Part shown: piece by piece, positions 31,841 to 42,872 of the stretch | Layout: every line of letters starts with the position of its first letter | Position numbering within the stretch: the stretch's first letter is position 1 | NCBI GenBank assembly: GCA_015064395.1 | Contig: SVSH01000005.1 | Coordinates: 1-64,000 of the forward strand | Direction: 5' to 3' | Source of the DNA: Oscillospiraceae bacterium | GTDB lineage: Bacteria > Bacillota > Clostridia > Oscillospirales > CAG-272 | DNA length: 64,000 nucleotides | The notes under the pieces: generated by a model | Databases searched by the model: none | The model's input: only the letters and a program-made list of their open reading frames with translations | What the model was told of the DNA's origin: nothing | Translations under genes and position numbers: made by a program

Positions 31841-33037
31841 ATGGAAAACACAAGAAGAGTCGGTACCATCTCCCGCGGCATCCGTTGCCCCATCATTCGT
31901 GAGGGCGACGACCTGGCCGCACTCGTCACAGAAAGCGTCATCGAGGCAGCTAAGAGCGAAGGCTTCCAGCTGCGCGACCGCGACGTTATTTCTATCACCG
32001 AATCCATCGTCGCCCGCGCACAGGGCAACTACTGCAGCGTGCAGGATATCGCCACCGACGTCAAGGCAAAGCTGGGCGGCGGCACCGTCGGCGTTATTTT
32101 CCCCATTCTGTCCCGTAACCGCTTTGCGATCTGCCTGCGCGGTATCGCCATGGGCTGTAAAAAGGTCGTCCTGATGCTGTCCTATCCCTCCGACGAGGTG
32201 GGTAACGAACTGGTCTCCTTAGACAAGATCGACGAAGCCGGCATCAATCCCTACAGCGACGTTCTCTCGCTGGAAAAGTACCGCGAGCTGTTCGGCGAGA
32301 ACAAGCATGAATTTACCGGCGTTGACTACGTAGAATATTACGGCAACCTCATCCGCGAGTGCGGTGCGGAGGTTGAGATCGTATTTGCCAACCAGGCCAA
32401 AGCGATCCTGGATTATGCCGATCATATCATCAACTGCGACATCCACACCCGTGCTCGTACCAAGAAAATTCTGAAGGCGGCAGGCGCCAAGGTCGTTTGC
32501 GGTCTGGACGATCTGATGAACGCACCTGTCAACGGTAGCGGCTGTAACGAAAAGTACGGTCTGCTCGGCTCCAACAAGTCTACCGAGGACAAGGTCAAGC
32601 TGTTCCCCCGCGAGTGCCGGGATCTGGTGCTGGACATCCAGGCACGTGTGTTTAAGGAAACGGGCAAGCACGTGGAGGTCATGGTATACGGCGACGGCGC
32701 CTTCAAGGATCCCAAGGGCAAGATCTGGGAGCTGGCTGACCCGGTCGTCTCTCCCGCCTTTACCGACGGCCTGATCGGTACGCCCAACGAGCTCAAGCTC
32801 AAGTACCTGGCAGACAACGATTTCAAGGATCTGTCGGGTGAAGCACTTCGCGCCGCCATTTCCGAGAGCATCAAGCAGAAGAGCGACAATCTGGTGGGCA
32901 ATATGGCCTCTCAGGGTACGACGCCCAGACAGCTGACCGACCTCATCGGCTCTTTGTGCGACCTAACCTCGGGCTCGGGCGACAAGGGTACGCCTGTGGT
33001 CTTGGTACAGGGATATTTTGACAACTACACCAACTGA
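31841..33037 (+). CDS. Coenzyme F420-0:L-glutamate ligase-like (CofE-like) protein
   Basis: 398 aa; resembles CofE-like proteins of Firmicutes (SITESIVARAQGNYCSVQDIATDVK, LDYADHIINCDIHTRARTKK). Confidence 0.7.
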   Translation: MENTRRVGTISRGIRCPIIREGDDLAALVTESVIEAAKSEGFQLRDRDVISITESIVARAQGNYCSVQDIATDVKAKLGGGTVGVIFPILSRNRFAICLRGIAMGCKKVVLMLSYPSDEVGNELVSLDKIDEAGINPYSDVLSLEKYRELFGENKHEFTGVDYVEYYGNLIRECGAEVEIVFANQAKAILDYADHIINCDIHTRARTKKILKAAGAKVVCGLDDLMNAPVNGSGCNEKYGLLGSNKSTEDKVKLFPRECRDLVLDIQARVFKETGKHVEVMVYGDGAFKDPKGKIWELADPVVSPAFTDGLIGTPNELKLKYLADNDFKDLSGEALRAAISESIKQKSDNLVGNMASQGTTPRQLTDLIGSLCDLTSGSGDKGTPVVLVQGYFDNYTN

Positions 33038-33046
33038 TAAGCATAA

Positions 33047-33080
33047 GAAAAACCGCTTCGCTACGGCGAAGCGGTTTTTA
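33047..33080. terminator. Bidirectional terminator between convergent genes
   Basis: AAAAACCGCTTCGctacggCGAAGCGGTTTTT. Confidence 0.9.
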
Positions 33081-33452
33081 TGTTTCTTTCATTTGATCAA
33101 GGTGGCGCCGGAGAGCGGATAGCGTCTGGTCGCTGATGTGGTGCTCGATCTTGCAGGCGTCAGCGTCGGCGGTCTCCTCGTCTACGCCCAGACGGATAAA
33201 CAGCGTTTTGAGCAGCGTGTGGCACTCAAAGGTGCGCTCGGCGATATGTGTGCCTTGTGGGGTCAAGGACAGGTGTCCGTTTTCGTCCACCTCGACAAAG
33301 CCACCCGCCTTGAGCAGACCGACGGCACGGCTGACGCTGGGCTTGGAAAAGCCCATATGCTCACACACGTCGATGGCGCGGACGGACGGGCGGGTTTTGG
33401 TGAGGCGGTAGATGGTTTCCAGATACATTTCGCCCGATTCTTGCAGGTGCAT
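33078..33452 (-). CDS. DtxR/MntR-family metal-dependent regulator
   Basis: 124 aa; ESGEMYLETIYRLTKTRPSVRAIDVCEHMGFSKPSVSRAVGLLKAGGFVEVDENGHLSLT. Confidence 0.9.
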   Translation of the reverse strand: MHLQESGEMYLETIYRLTKTRPSVRAIDVCEHMGFSKPSVSRAVGLLKAGGFVEVDENGHLSLTPQGTHIAERTFECHTLLKTLFIRLGVDEETADADACKIEHHISDQTLSALRRHLDQMKET

Positions 33453-33534
33453 GGCGGTCGCTCCTTTCGTTTGTGGTTATATTCATTATAATACGAAAGG
33501 GGAAGAAAGTCAAGAGGGGCGGGGGAGCAGGAGG

Positions 33535-34138
33535 GGGGGGATTGCTAAATTCCTTGCAACTTCTTCTTTTGACGCTCGCGCGGGCATAAAAGACTGGTTT
33601 TGTGGGGTGTTTTGTTTGCCCGCGCACAAAGAATTTTGCCGAGCAAAATTCTTCCCATAGAAACACGAAATTTGCGCCGCGCGTTCGCTGTACCGGCAGG
33701 GATGCCATTTCTTTGTCATTCCACAAAGAAATGGCGAAAGAAAGGGAACCCGGACGTTCCCTCTGGGTCCTCCCTTGCTTTGCTGCTCTACAAAGAGAAA
33801 CAAGAGAGATCACATGAACACTTTTATTGCTGTGCCTCAAGTTTAGCCAACACGAGCGGCAGATATAGAAAGCAAGGGGGGCCCTTAGGTGAGCGCGGTC
33901 TTTTTTTAAGCCGCGCTCGCAAGCGCTGAAGATGCAGGCTTTTGCGAAAAGATGAGCAGAGCGATAGCGCCGCGACCTTTTCGCATTGCGGGGTGCCAAG
34001 GGGCATTAGGCCCCTTGGTGTCTTTTCTTCGCCTATTCTTTGCGACAAGGCAAAGAATAGGCATTAACATCATACCGAACGCGCGCAACTTGTTGCGCAG
34101 GGTGAGGCCGTAGACGAAGTTGCCGGGAATTTCAACTT
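33535..34138. repeat. Composite repeat E11, mirrored type with H module
   Basis: F 33704-33735 inverted; H; ATTAG 33996-34018; F 34031-34062. Confidence 0.88.
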
Positions 34139-34140
34139 TG

Positions 34141-35058
34141 TTACCACCGATCTCTCACATCAATCGGCTGGGTATCCGTCATGGGGATCCAACCGTAGTC
34201 GGTTCTTCCCCAAGATCCCTTACACTCATAAATGTGCATCAGGTCTCCCTTGTGCAGCGTAAAGGTCACCTTGCCGCCATTCGGCTGGCTTCTGACAGGA
34301 AGCGCGGCCGCCGCAATGATGTAATTGCCCTGGGTGTACTCGTCGAGCAGATAGTCAATGGACTGGTCGGGGTTTTCCTTGTACTCGGGCGAGGCAAAGC
34401 CGATGACGTAGGCATCGTTGAGATCATACGCCGCCAGACGCACCTCGTTGCCGCAGTTGCCCTCAATGGTGTAGACCAGGCCGTTGCAGGTGTAGCGAAC
34501 AAGACCCACGTGAGTCGACAGCTTGGACGAGCCGGCATCGCGGAAGAAGATCAGGTCTCCCTGCCGGGGGACGTAGCCCGAGCCGCGGGCGTGATATTCG
34601 CCCTCGCCGATAAAGTGATTGACCCAGCGGGTGCAGTTGAGCGAGGTGCACAGGGTGTCGCAGGAAATGCCCGCCATACGGGCACAGTAGGACACAAAGG
34701 ACGCGCACCAGGGGTAGCCGTAGGTCAACACACCGTTGCCCAGCTGATCGACACTGCCGTGGTAGTAGTTGTACTCCACGTAATTGCCCGAGCCGGCGCA
34801 ATTTTCGCCGTTGCAGTGCTGGGGGCCGTTGCCCTCGTGGTAGCCCAGCTGGCTCATGGCGACCATGACGATGTCCGTCCGTTCGTCACCCGTCAGCTCA
34901 AGCACCTTGAGGTTGAGATAATACCGACTGTTGCGGAAGGCCGGCGTCATATTCTCATATGTAGGCGTGATGGCCGAGGCGGGCAGTGTCAACAGGCAGG
35001 CAAGGGACAGCGCGATGCATAGAATGGCGCATCGCAGTTTCTTTTTTGCATTCATCAT
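34141..35058 (-). CDS. Secreted CHAP-domain (NlpC/P60-like) protein with C-terminal SH3-like segment
   Basis: Signal peptide KKLRCAILCIALSLACLLTLPASA; GYPWCASFVSYCARMAGI; GDLIFFRD; HVGLV. Confidence 0.83.
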   Translation of the reverse strand: MMNAKKKLRCAILCIALSLACLLTLPASAITPTYENMTPAFRNSRYYLNLKVLELTGDERTDIVMVAMSQLGYHEGNGPQHCNGENCAGSGNYVEYNYYHGSVDQLGNGVLTYGYPWCASFVSYCARMAGISCDTLCTSLNCTRWVNHFIGEGEYHARGSGYVPRQGDLIFFRDAGSSKLSTHVGLVRYTCNGLVYTIEGNCGNEVRLAAYDLNDAYVIGFASPEYKENPDQSIDYLLDEYTQGNYIIAAAALPVRSQPNGGKVTFTLHKGDLMHIYECKGSWGRTDYGWIPMTDTQPIDVRDRW

Positions 35059-35279
35059 ATTCTCCTTTCTTTTGTCAATGAATGGTCCCGCCGACAAAAA
35101 TGCCGCGGTATCGGCGGAATGTTCCAAGTATAACATCCCTTGCGCAATTTGTAAATGGCTTACAGAAAAGTAAGTAAATGTAAATTATGGGAAGAGAGGA
35201 AGGAGATGGGGATCAAGGCAGCATCTGCAAAAAACAAACCACAAAATCAGGAAAGAGAGCAAGAATTTAGCATCCCCTC

Positions 35280-35308
35280 TTTACAAAGTGGGTAAACTTT
35301 GGTATAAT
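35280..35308 (+). promoter_or_regulatory. Predicted cysS promoter
   Basis: TTTACA - 17 nt - TATAAT. Confidence 0.7.
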
Positions 35309-35347
35309 ACAGTGTTAAGAGATCAACATCCGAAAGGAGAGAACGAT

Positions 35348-36787
35348 ATGTTACTTTATAACTCACTGACAAGAACGAGAGACGAATTTATCCCGAGCGA
35401 GCCGGGCAAGGTCAAAATGTACACCTGCGGCCCGACCGTCTATCACTTCGCGCACATTGGCAACCTGCGTACCTATATTATGGAGGACACGCTGGAGAAG
35501 TACCTGCGCTACGTTGGCTACGACGTGACCCGCGTGATGAACATCACCGACGTGGGGCACCTGACCAGCGACGCCGACGAGGGCGAGGACAAGATGCTCA
35601 AGGGCGCGCGCCGCGAGCACAAGACGGTCATGGAGATCGCCCAGTTTTATACCGACGCGTTCTTCGCTGACTGCAAAAAGCTGAATATTAAGACGCCCGA
35701 CATCGTTGAGCCGGCAACGGGCTGTATTGACGATTTTATCCGCGTGATCGAGGGGCTCCTCGAAAAGGGTTACGCCTACATCGCGGGTGGCAACGTCTAT
35801 TTTGATACCTCCAAGCTACAGGACTATTACGTGTTCAACAACTTCAAGGAAGAGGACCTTGAGGTCGGCGTGCGCGAGGGCGTCGAGGCCGACGACAACA
35901 AAAAGAACAAGAACGACTTTGTTTTGTGGTTTACCAAGTCCAAGTTCGAGGATCAGGCGCTCAAGTGGGACTCCCCTTGGGGCGTGGGCTATCCCGGCTG
36001 GCACATCGAGTGCTCCTGCATTTCGATGAAGCATCTGGGCGGCCAGCTTGACATTCACTGCGGTGGCATTGACAACGCCTTCCCCCACCATACCAACGAG
36101 ATCGCGCAGTCCGAGGCGTTTTTGGGCCACAAGTGGTGCAACTACTGGTTCCACGTGCTCCATCTGAATACGAACAGCGGCAAGATGTCCAAGTCGACGG
36201 GTGAATTTCTGACCGTCTCGCTGCTGGAGAGCAAGGGCTATGACCCCATGGTCTACCGCCTGTTCTGCCTGCAGTCGCACTACCGCAAGAATTTGGTCTT
36301 CACCTACGAAAACCTGGACAACGCCAAGGTGACCTACCAAAAGCTGGTTAACAAAATTGCGACCCTCAAAGAGGGCGGTGAGGTTGATGAGACCGCTTTT
36401 GCAGAGCTTAAAAAGAACTTTACTGACGCGCTGGACAACGACCTGAACACCTCGCTTGCCATCACGGCCGTCTACAACGTGCTCAAGGCCAAGTGCTCCG
36501 ACGCGACCAAGTTGGCGCTGCTTGCGGACTTTGATCGCGTGCTGTCACTCAATCTCTTGGAGGCCGCCGCTACCATCCGTGCCGCCGCCGAGGCTGAAGC
36601 CAAGGCCGCCGCCAACGAGCATGCCGATGACCCCGAGGCCGCGGAGATCGAGGCTCTGATCGCTGCCCGCGCCGCCGCCAAGAAGGAGAAGAATTTTGCC
36701 GAGGCCGACCGCATCCGCGCCGAGCTGACTCAGCGCGGCATCACCCTGATTGACACCGCACAGGGGACAAAGTGGCAGAGAAATTGA
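35348..36787 (+). CDS. cysS: Cysteinyl-tRNA synthetase
   Basis: Start MLLYNSLTRTRDEF; MYTCGPTVYHFAHIGNLRTY, WHIECS, KMSKSTGEF. Confidence 0.97.
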   Translation: MLLYNSLTRTRDEFIPSEPGKVKMYTCGPTVYHFAHIGNLRTYIMEDTLEKYLRYVGYDVTRVMNITDVGHLTSDADEGEDKMLKGARREHKTVMEIAQFYTDAFFADCKKLNIKTPDIVEPATGCIDDFIRVIEGLLEKGYAYIAGGNVYFDTSKLQDYYVFNNFKEEDLEVGVREGVEADDNKKNKNDFVLWFTKSKFEDQALKWDSPWGVGYPGWHIECSCISMKHLGGQLDIHCGGIDNAFPHHTNEIAQSEAFLGHKWCNYWFHVLHLNTNSGKMSKSTGEFLTVSLLESKGYDPMVYRLFCLQSHYRKNLVFTYENLDNAKVTYQKLVNKIATLKEGGEVDETAFAELKKNFTDALDNDLNTSLAITAVYNVLKAKCSDATKLALLADFDRVLSLNLLEAAATIRAAAEAEAKAAANEHADDPEAAEIEALIAARAAAKKEKNFAEADRIRAELTQRGITLIDTAQGTKWQRN

Positions 36788-36799
36788 TTAACGAAGGAT

Positions 36800-37370
36800 G
36801 ATTGAGGGGGACTTCTTGAAAGAAGTCCCCCTCAAACTCCCCTCAAGAACTTTATGGAAGGAAAAAGAGAAAATTATTTATACATCTTCTCCTGTACCTT
36901 GTAGGGACCGGTCTCCCGGACGGTCCGTTCCTATTCCAACAATAGCTCTCGCAAGAAGCGGGGCCCCTCCCCCATCTTCTCCATAATGTTAGAGGAGCGA
37001 AGGAGAGAAAAAATCAAAATTTTTTGCCTTGAAGTGAGCCCGAGTTTGTTTAACTCGGGCTTGCAAAAGCTGAAGATGCCTGCTTTTGCGCCACAATCAG
37101 GAAAACCTTAGTTTTCCGTGGCGCACTGCAGGGTTCCAAGGGACATTAGGTCCCTTGGCGTCTTATTTCTTTGCGACGAGGCAAAGAAATGGCATCCAAG
37201 CGAACCGCGAGCGCGTGCCGCAGGCACAGTGTGAGCGTCCGTAGAAGCAAGCAGTAAAAAAATAAACTTGTCCGTCGCACAGTGTAAACGTTCATAAAGA
37301 AGGCAAAAGGAGAACATTTTTACAAAAGCGATGAGGGGAACTTCTTTCAAGAAGTTCCCCTCATCGTCCT
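36800..37370. repeat. Composite repeat E12 between cysS and thiI
   Basis: A hairpins at both ends; C tagggaccggtctcccggacggtccg; H; ATTAG-loop 37136-37158; F 37165-37190 with outer stem lost. Confidence 0.88.
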
Positions 37371-37374
37371 CTTA

Positions 37375-38553
37375 TTAATACTGCGCCACGATTCGATACG
37401 TCTGCACCGACTCCAGCGCGCGTTCGACAAAGGCATCGAAGTCCAGCTTTTTCTCCTGCGCCTCGACCTTGGCAAGCTCTGGCTTGGTCCTCGGATGCTT
37501 GGGCGTGAACACGGTACAGCAGTCCTCGTAGGGCAAAATAGACGTCTCAAACGTGTTGATCTTGTAGGCGATCTGCACGATCTCCTCCTTGTCCATGCCG
37601 ATGCAGGGACGGAACACAGGGCGGTTGGCCAGAATGTTGGTCACGTGCAACGCCATGGGCGTTTGTGACGCGACCTGACCAAGAGATTCACCCGTGATCA
37701 GTGCCTGACAGCCGTACTTGTCAGCCAGTCGGTCGGCGATTGCCATCATGTAGCGGCGTAACAGCAGCGTGAAATAATCCTCGTCACAGGCCTTGACCAG
37801 CGCCTCCTGGATCTCGGTCAGCGACACGACGTGCAATTCAATGGGACCTGAATACACTGCCACCAGGCGTGCCAGCTCCATAACCTTTTCTCGCGCCTGC
37901 TCGCTGGTGTAAGGGAAGGACTCGAAGTAAACGGCCTCCAGCTTCATGCCGCGCTTGGCCATCATGTAGCCCGCGACGGGCGAGTCGATACCGCCCGACA
38001 GAAGCAACATACCCTTGCCGCCCGTGCCAACGGGAATACCGCCCGCACCCTTCATCTGTCCCGCGTGAACGTAGGCGCCGTACTCGCGGATCTCCACGCG
38101 CACGACCACGTCCGGGTTGTGCACGTCCACCTTGAGCCAAGGACAGACGGACAGAATGGCGCCGCCCACCTCGCGGGAGATCTCAATCGACCCGAGCGGA
38201 AAAGACTTGTCCGAGCGGCGACCCTCTACCTTGAAGGTGCGCTTGCCCGCCAGCTTGTCAGGCAGATACGTTTTGGCCAGCTCACAAATGGCCTCCATGT
38301 TTTTCGCGCACATGGCACTGCGACCGACCGATACGATGCCGAACACCTTACGTGCGGCCTCGAACATACCGTCAACGTCGGCACTTTCATCTTTAGGCTC
38401 GACATACAGGGTGCTTTGCGCACGGTAGACGTCAAAGTTGCCGTAGCAACGGGCGCGGATGCGCAGCTCGCGCGTCAGCGTGTCCTCAAAATAGCGCTTG
38501 TTTGCTCCTTTGAGCAAAATTTCGCCATATTTACAAAGCAGAATTTCCTTCAT
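37375..38553 (-). CDS. thiI: tRNA 4-thiouridine synthase
   Basis: 392 aa; KYGEILLKGANKRYFE, LLSGGIDSPVAGYMMAKRG, TGESLGQVASQT. Confidence 0.95.
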   Translation of the reverse strand: MKEILLCKYGEILLKGANKRYFEDTLTRELRIRARCYGNFDVYRAQSTLYVEPKDESADVDGMFEAARKVFGIVSVGRSAMCAKNMEAICELAKTYLPDKLAGKRTFKVEGRRSDKSFPLGSIEISREVGGAILSVCPWLKVDVHNPDVVVRVEIREYGAYVHAGQMKGAGGIPVGTGGKGMLLLSGGIDSPVAGYMMAKRGMKLEAVYFESFPYTSEQAREKVMELARLVAVYSGPIELHVVSLTEIQEALVKACDEDYFTLLLRRYMMAIADRLADKYGCQALITGESLGQVASQTPMALHVTNILANRPVFRPCIGMDKEEIVQIAYKINTFETSILPYEDCCTVFTPKHPRTKPELAKVEAQEKKLDFDAFVERALESVQTYRIVAQY

Positions 38554-38556
38554 GAT

Positions 38557-38871
38557 TTACGCCTCTTCCTCGACGTTTTGCGTGTCGGCCGCGTCCTCGA
38601 CGTCTTCCACGGGGGTCAACAGCTCGCGAGCGGTCTCTGCGTCGTCGGCCTTGACGTAAACGTCGGTGCCGTACATATTGTAGCCGGCGATCACGCGGAC
38701 GACACCGCCTGCTCCTCTCTCACACAAGCGATAGGGGATCTCGGCGCCGCGCAACAGCGCTTCAATGGCGGCAAGCTCCTCGTTGCTATAGGCGGTCGTC
38801 AACAATTCACCTGCCTCGGGCGAGGTCTTTGCCGGCTTTTCCAAGCCGAACAGCTTATCCAAAAAAGACAT
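38557..38871 (-). CDS. DUF2007-like small protein
   Basis: 104 aa; EELAAIEALLRGAEIPYRL...YGTDVYVKADDAETARELL. Confidence 0.6.
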   Translation of the reverse strand: MSFLDKLFGLEKPAKTSPEAGELLTTAYSNEELAAIEALLRGAEIPYRLCERGAGGVVRVIAGYNMYGTDVYVKADDAETARELLTPVEDVEDAADTQNVEEEA

Positions 38872-38898
38872 AATAGTATCTCCTTTACAAAAATGAGA

Positions 38899-40203
38899 TC
38901 AGACGGTCAGTTCCTCGGACAACTCAGGGGAGACTTCGGCGGTCTCGGCGGGATCGGCCTCGGTCACGTCAGCTTCGTTGAGCACAACCTCGTCCTCGTC
39001 CGGGATGATGTTGCCGGCCTTGTCGTGGTGGTGTACCTCAAAGGTGGGAACGTCCAGCGATGCGTTTTCCTCGCCCACGTAGTAGCGGGGGAACAGCTTG
39101 TGCCATACGCGACAGCAAGCAAAGGTATCAGCCACAGAGGAGTGGGGAATACCGTCCCAGGTCACGCCAAAGCATTCCATGGCATCGACCAGGGCGGCGT
39201 GGCGCACGTCGGGGCGGTGCTCGTGGGTGAAGCGAACGAACTCATTGGCACAGCAACGCACCTTGTCGTGAAGAGCGAGCTGCTCGGCCTCGGTAGCGTA
39301 GATCTTTTTGATGTGGCTGTAGTCGGTGGAAACGCCGTAAGCAATGAGATTGTCGGCGTTCTCGAACAGCTCCTTGATCTTGGGGGTCAGCTCGGCCAGC
39401 GTGGGGGCGTCCTGCACCATAGCGGGCGTGATGCCGTGGATCTTTTCGGTGCGCTTCCAGCGCTTGGTATGAACGGGCTTGACCAGCGTATCCATGATCA
39501 GCTGCTCGTTGCCGTCCACGATGGAAATGGAAATGATCTCGTCGTGATGGTAAACACCCGTCAGCTCCAGGTCAAAGAACAGCACGCGGGAGGGGTCCAT
39601 GGCGTAGTAGGCGGAGCGGTGGGCATCGCCCTCGGCACGTCGTTCGGCCAGATCGATCTCGTAGCATTCACGGCACAGCTTGCGGCGGTAGCGGACGTCC
39701 TTGCCGCAACGCACGCACAAAAGGGGAAGGCGGTTGGCCGTTCTCTTGTCGTAAAAATAGATGACACTCTTGTCGTTCTTAAGACTGAATGCCACCGGCT
39801 CCTCGACCGTCTCGTACATCATCTGGGACAGGCGCTCCTTGGTATAGTAGCCATAGGAGGCGGCGCGGCGGGTGCTCATGCGGTAGATGACCGTGCCCGA
39901 TTCCAGCGTCATCTCCTCGTCCTCGCGACGCTCGCGGGGCTTGTCCTCGCGGGGCTGATCAGCCGTAAACTCGTCACTGCGATCACGGTACCACAATTCG
40001 GGCGGCGTCTCGGTGACGCGGGTGGGGTCGAAATAGTAAATGATGGTGCCGTCCTCGTTCTTGTCGAAGGCGACGGGATCACCCTTGGGGGAGAGATGCA
40101 TTTGCATCAGGACGCTGCGGGTGATGTATTTTTGGGAATCGACGTCTTTCTTTTTGATGCGCGGGATCTTGGCACCCGAGCGGAGTGTAAGAAATTCTTT
40201 CAA
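38899..40203 (-). CDS. DnaQ-like 3'-5' exonuclease domain protein with N-terminal Cys4-type segment
   Basis: 434 aa; VLFFDLELTGVYHHDEIISISIVDG exonuclease motif; CVRCGKDVRYRRKLCREC zinc-ribbon-like. Confidence 0.72.
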   Translation of the reverse strand: MKEFLTLRSGAKIPRIKKKDVDSQKYITRSVLMQMHLSPKGDPVAFDKNEDGTIIYYFDPTRVTETPPELWYRDRSDEFTADQPREDKPRERREDEEMTLESGTVIYRMSTRRAASYGYYTKERLSQMMYETVEEPVAFSLKNDKSVIYFYDKRTANRLPLLCVRCGKDVRYRRKLCRECYEIDLAERRAEGDAHRSAYYAMDPSRVLFFDLELTGVYHHDEIISISIVDGNEQLIMDTLVKPVHTKRWKRTEKIHGITPAMVQDAPTLAELTPKIKELFENADNLIAYGVSTDYSHIKKIYATEAEQLALHDKVRCCANEFVRFTHEHRPDVRHAALVDAMECFGVTWDGIPHSSVADTFACCRVWHKLFPRYYVGEENASLDVPTFEVHHHDKAGNIIPDEDEVVLNEADVTEADPAETAEVSPELSEELTV

Positions 40204-40359
40204 GCGGTCCTCCTGCGCCGACCTACGTTGTGCTACGCGGTGGCGTTTTTTGTTTTTATATTTGATCAGGGGCTGTCCCCTGCAGAGAGCATATCTGTAT
40301 TATTCTAACATAGATAGAAATAAAATGCAAGGGGGTAGGGGGATAAAAAAGGGGGAAGG

Positions 40360-40950
40360 GGGGATTTTTTTACAGCTTCTCCTTTTTGGGATTAGTGGGG
40401 GAGCAGTTGCTTGAAATTCAGTTTTCTTTCTTTCGTCCGCCGCACAACGCGCGGCGGGAAGGCTTATGCTACTTCTTGGCATTCCCCAAGAAGTAGCCAA
40501 GAAGGGAACCAAGGGGACACCCCTTGGGATCCCACTTCCCGACGGCTTTTCGAGAGCCGCCGGGGCTTTTTGCCTTCGCAAACCTCCTCCATCTTGGGCG
40601 CATAAGCGCACGCCCAAGATGGGTGCGGTTAGGAAAGAATTTTTGCTTTCTCTGTCTGCCGCTCGTGGTGGCTAAAGTTGAGGCACAGTATCAAAAGCGT
40701 TTATGTGACCTCTCGTCTTTTTCTTTGTAGAGCGGCAATGCCAGGGAGGCCCCGGAGGGAACGTCCGGGTTCCTTTTCTTTCGCCATTTCTTTGTGGAAT
40801 GACAAAGAAATGGCATCCCTGCCGGTACAGCGAACGCGTGCGAAGCACAGTGTGAGCGTCAAAAAGGAGTAGTTGTTTGAAATTTAGCTTTCTCCCCTCG
40901 TGCGCGTCATGAGGAGAAGTTGTAAAAAATTTAGCAATCCCCCCCATCCC
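40360..40950. repeat. Composite repeat E13 upstream of lepA
   Basis: F 40468-40497; I hairpin CCATCTTGGGCG...CGCCCAAGATGG; D; F 40783-40814. Confidence 0.9.
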
Positions 40951-40953
40951 CCC

Positions 40954-40982
40954 TTGCAAAACCCCAACTTTTCCGCTATAAT
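40954..40982 (+). promoter_or_regulatory. Predicted lepA promoter
   Basis: TTGCAA - 17 nt - TATAAT. Confidence 0.7.
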
Positions 40983-41045
40983 ATAGAATGAGAAATTATG
41001 TACCGGCCATCTGCCGCCAAAAAATAAAACAAAGGACCAAAACCT

Positions 41046-42872
41046 ATGGCAAACACCAACGACCGGATGCAACACATCCGCAACTTCTCCATCATCGCCC
41101 ACATCGACCACGGCAAAAGCACCCTGGCTGACCGCCTGCTCGAGGCGACTCAAACCGTCTCCAAGCGCGATATGGAATCCCAGCTGCTTGACAATATGGA
41201 TCTGGAGCGCGAGCGCGGCATCACCATCAAGGCCCGCGCCGTTAAGCTGGACTACACGGCCCCCGGCGGAGAAGTCTATACCCTCAATCTGATCGACACT
41301 CCCGGTCACGTTGACTTCAACTACGAGGTCTCCCGCTCGCTCAACGCCTGCGAAGGAGCCCTTCTCGTCGTGGATGCCAGCCAGGGCATCGAGGCCCAGA
41401 CGCTGGCCAACGCCTACCTTGCCATCGACGCCGACCTCGAGGTCGTCCCCGTGATCAATAAGATCGACCTGCCTGCCGCCGACGTGGAAAAGTGCCGCAC
41501 CGAGATCGAGGACGTCATCGGCCTTCCCGCCGAGACCTGCCCCGCCATTTCCGCCAAGGCCGGCATCAATATCCCCGACGTGCTTGAGGCCGTCGTCCGC
41601 GACATCCCCGCCCCCGTGGGTGACGAGGATGCCCCCCTTAAGGCGCTGGTTTTTGACTCTTATTACGATAGTTACCTCGGTGTCGTCGTTATGCTTCGTC
41701 TGCGTGATGGCTCGCTCCGCGCGGGTGAGAAAATGATGATGATGAGCACGGGCGCTACCTTTGACGTCGTCGAGGTCGGCACGCTGGAGCCGTTTGGTCT
41801 GAAGAAGTGCGAGGTACTGCGCGCCGGCGACGTCGGCTACGTCACTGCCTCCATCAAGAGCGTGGGCGATACCCGTGTGGGCGATACCGTCACCCACCAA
41901 AACCGCCCTGCCGCCGAGGCTCTGCCCGGCTTCCGTCCCGCCCAGTCCATGGTCTATGCCGGTATCTATCCCGCCGACGGCGCCCGCTACGGAGATTTGC
42001 GCGACGCGCTGGAAAAGCTACAGCTCAACGACGCGGCCCTCCTCTTTGAGCCCGAGACCTCCATCGCGCTGGGCTTTGGCTTCCGTTGCGGATTTTTGGG
42101 ACTGCTCCATATGGAGATCATCGAGGAGCGACTGGAAAGGGAGTTCAATCTCGACCTGATCACAACCGCCCCCAGCGTTATCTACAAGATCGAAACGCGG
42201 GACGGCGAAACGCTGACCATCGACAACCCCTCCAACTATCCGCCTGCTGATGAAATTACCCAGGCGTATGAGCCCATCGTCCGCGCCTCCATCATCACCC
42301 CCCTGGACTACGTGGGCAATCTGATGGATCTGTGCCAGGACCGTCGCGGCACGTTTATCGATATGAAACACCTTGATCCCACCCGTGTCGAGCTTCTTTA
42401 CGACCTGCCGCTGGGTGAGATCGTCTACGACTTTTTCGATGCCCTCAAGAGCCGCTCCCGCGGCTACGCCTCGCTCGACTACGAGGTCAAGGGGTATGAA
42501 TTGTCCAAGCTGGTCAAGCTCGACTTCCTTCTCAACGGCGAGAAGGTGGATGCCCTGTCCTTTATCGTTCATGAGGACAAGGCCTACGCTCGCGCCCGTA
42601 AGATCGCCGAGAAGCTGAAGGATAATATCCCGCGCCAGCTGTTTGAAGTGCCCATCCAGGCTGCCATCGGTGCCAAGGTCATCGCCCGCGAGACGGTCAA
42701 GGCCATGCGAAAGGACGTGCTGGCCAAGTGCTACGGCGGTGACATCACCCGTAAGAAGAAGCTGCTGGAGAAGCAGAAGGAGGGTAAGAAAAAGATGCGC
42801 CAGCTGGGTAGCATTCAGATCTCGCCCGAGGCCTTTATGGCCGTGCTCAAGCTGGATGATGAAGAAAAGTAA
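41046..42872 (+). CDS. lepA: Elongation factor 4
   Basis: 608 aa; [21 protein letters not shown]; ends [25 protein letters not shown]. Confidence 0.97.
   Translation: MANTNDRMQHIRNFSIIAHIDHGKSTLADRLLEATQTVSKRDMESQLLDNMDLERERGITIKARAVKLDYTAPGGEVYTLNLIDTPGHVDFNYEVSRSLNACEGALLVVDASQGIEAQTLANAYLAIDADLEVVPVINKIDLPAADVEKCRTEIEDVIGLPAETCPAISAKAGINIPDVLEAVVRDIPAPVGDEDAPLKALVFDSYYDSYLGVVVMLRLRDGSLRAGEKMMMMSTGATFDVVEVGTLEPFGLKKCEVLRAGDVGYVTASIKSVGDTRVGDTVTHQNRPAAEALPGFRPAQSMVYAGIYPADGARYGDLRDALEKLQLNDAALLFEPETSIALGFGFRCGFLGLLHMEIIEERLEREFNLDLITTAPSVIYKIETRDGETLTIDNPSNYPPADEITQAYEPIVRASIITPLDYVGNLMDLCQDRRGTFIDMKHLDPTRVELLYDLPLGEIVYDFFDALKSRSRGYASLDYEVKGYELSKLVKLDFLLNGEKVDALSFIVHEDKAYARARKIAEKLKDNIPRQLFEVPIQAAIGAKVIARETVKAMRKDVLAKCYGGDITRKKKLLEKQKEGKKKMRQLGSIQISPEAFMAVLKLDDEEK

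Noticed and set aside
33361-33999. 212 aa minus-strand ORF
   Set aside because: Translated repeat E11 extending into the DtxR/MntR start region.
38065-40308. 747 aa plus-strand ORF antisense to thiI, DUF2007-like and exonuclease genes
   Set aside because: Spans three recognisable minus-strand genes; GC-biased codon usage leaves antisense frames open; no domain recognised.
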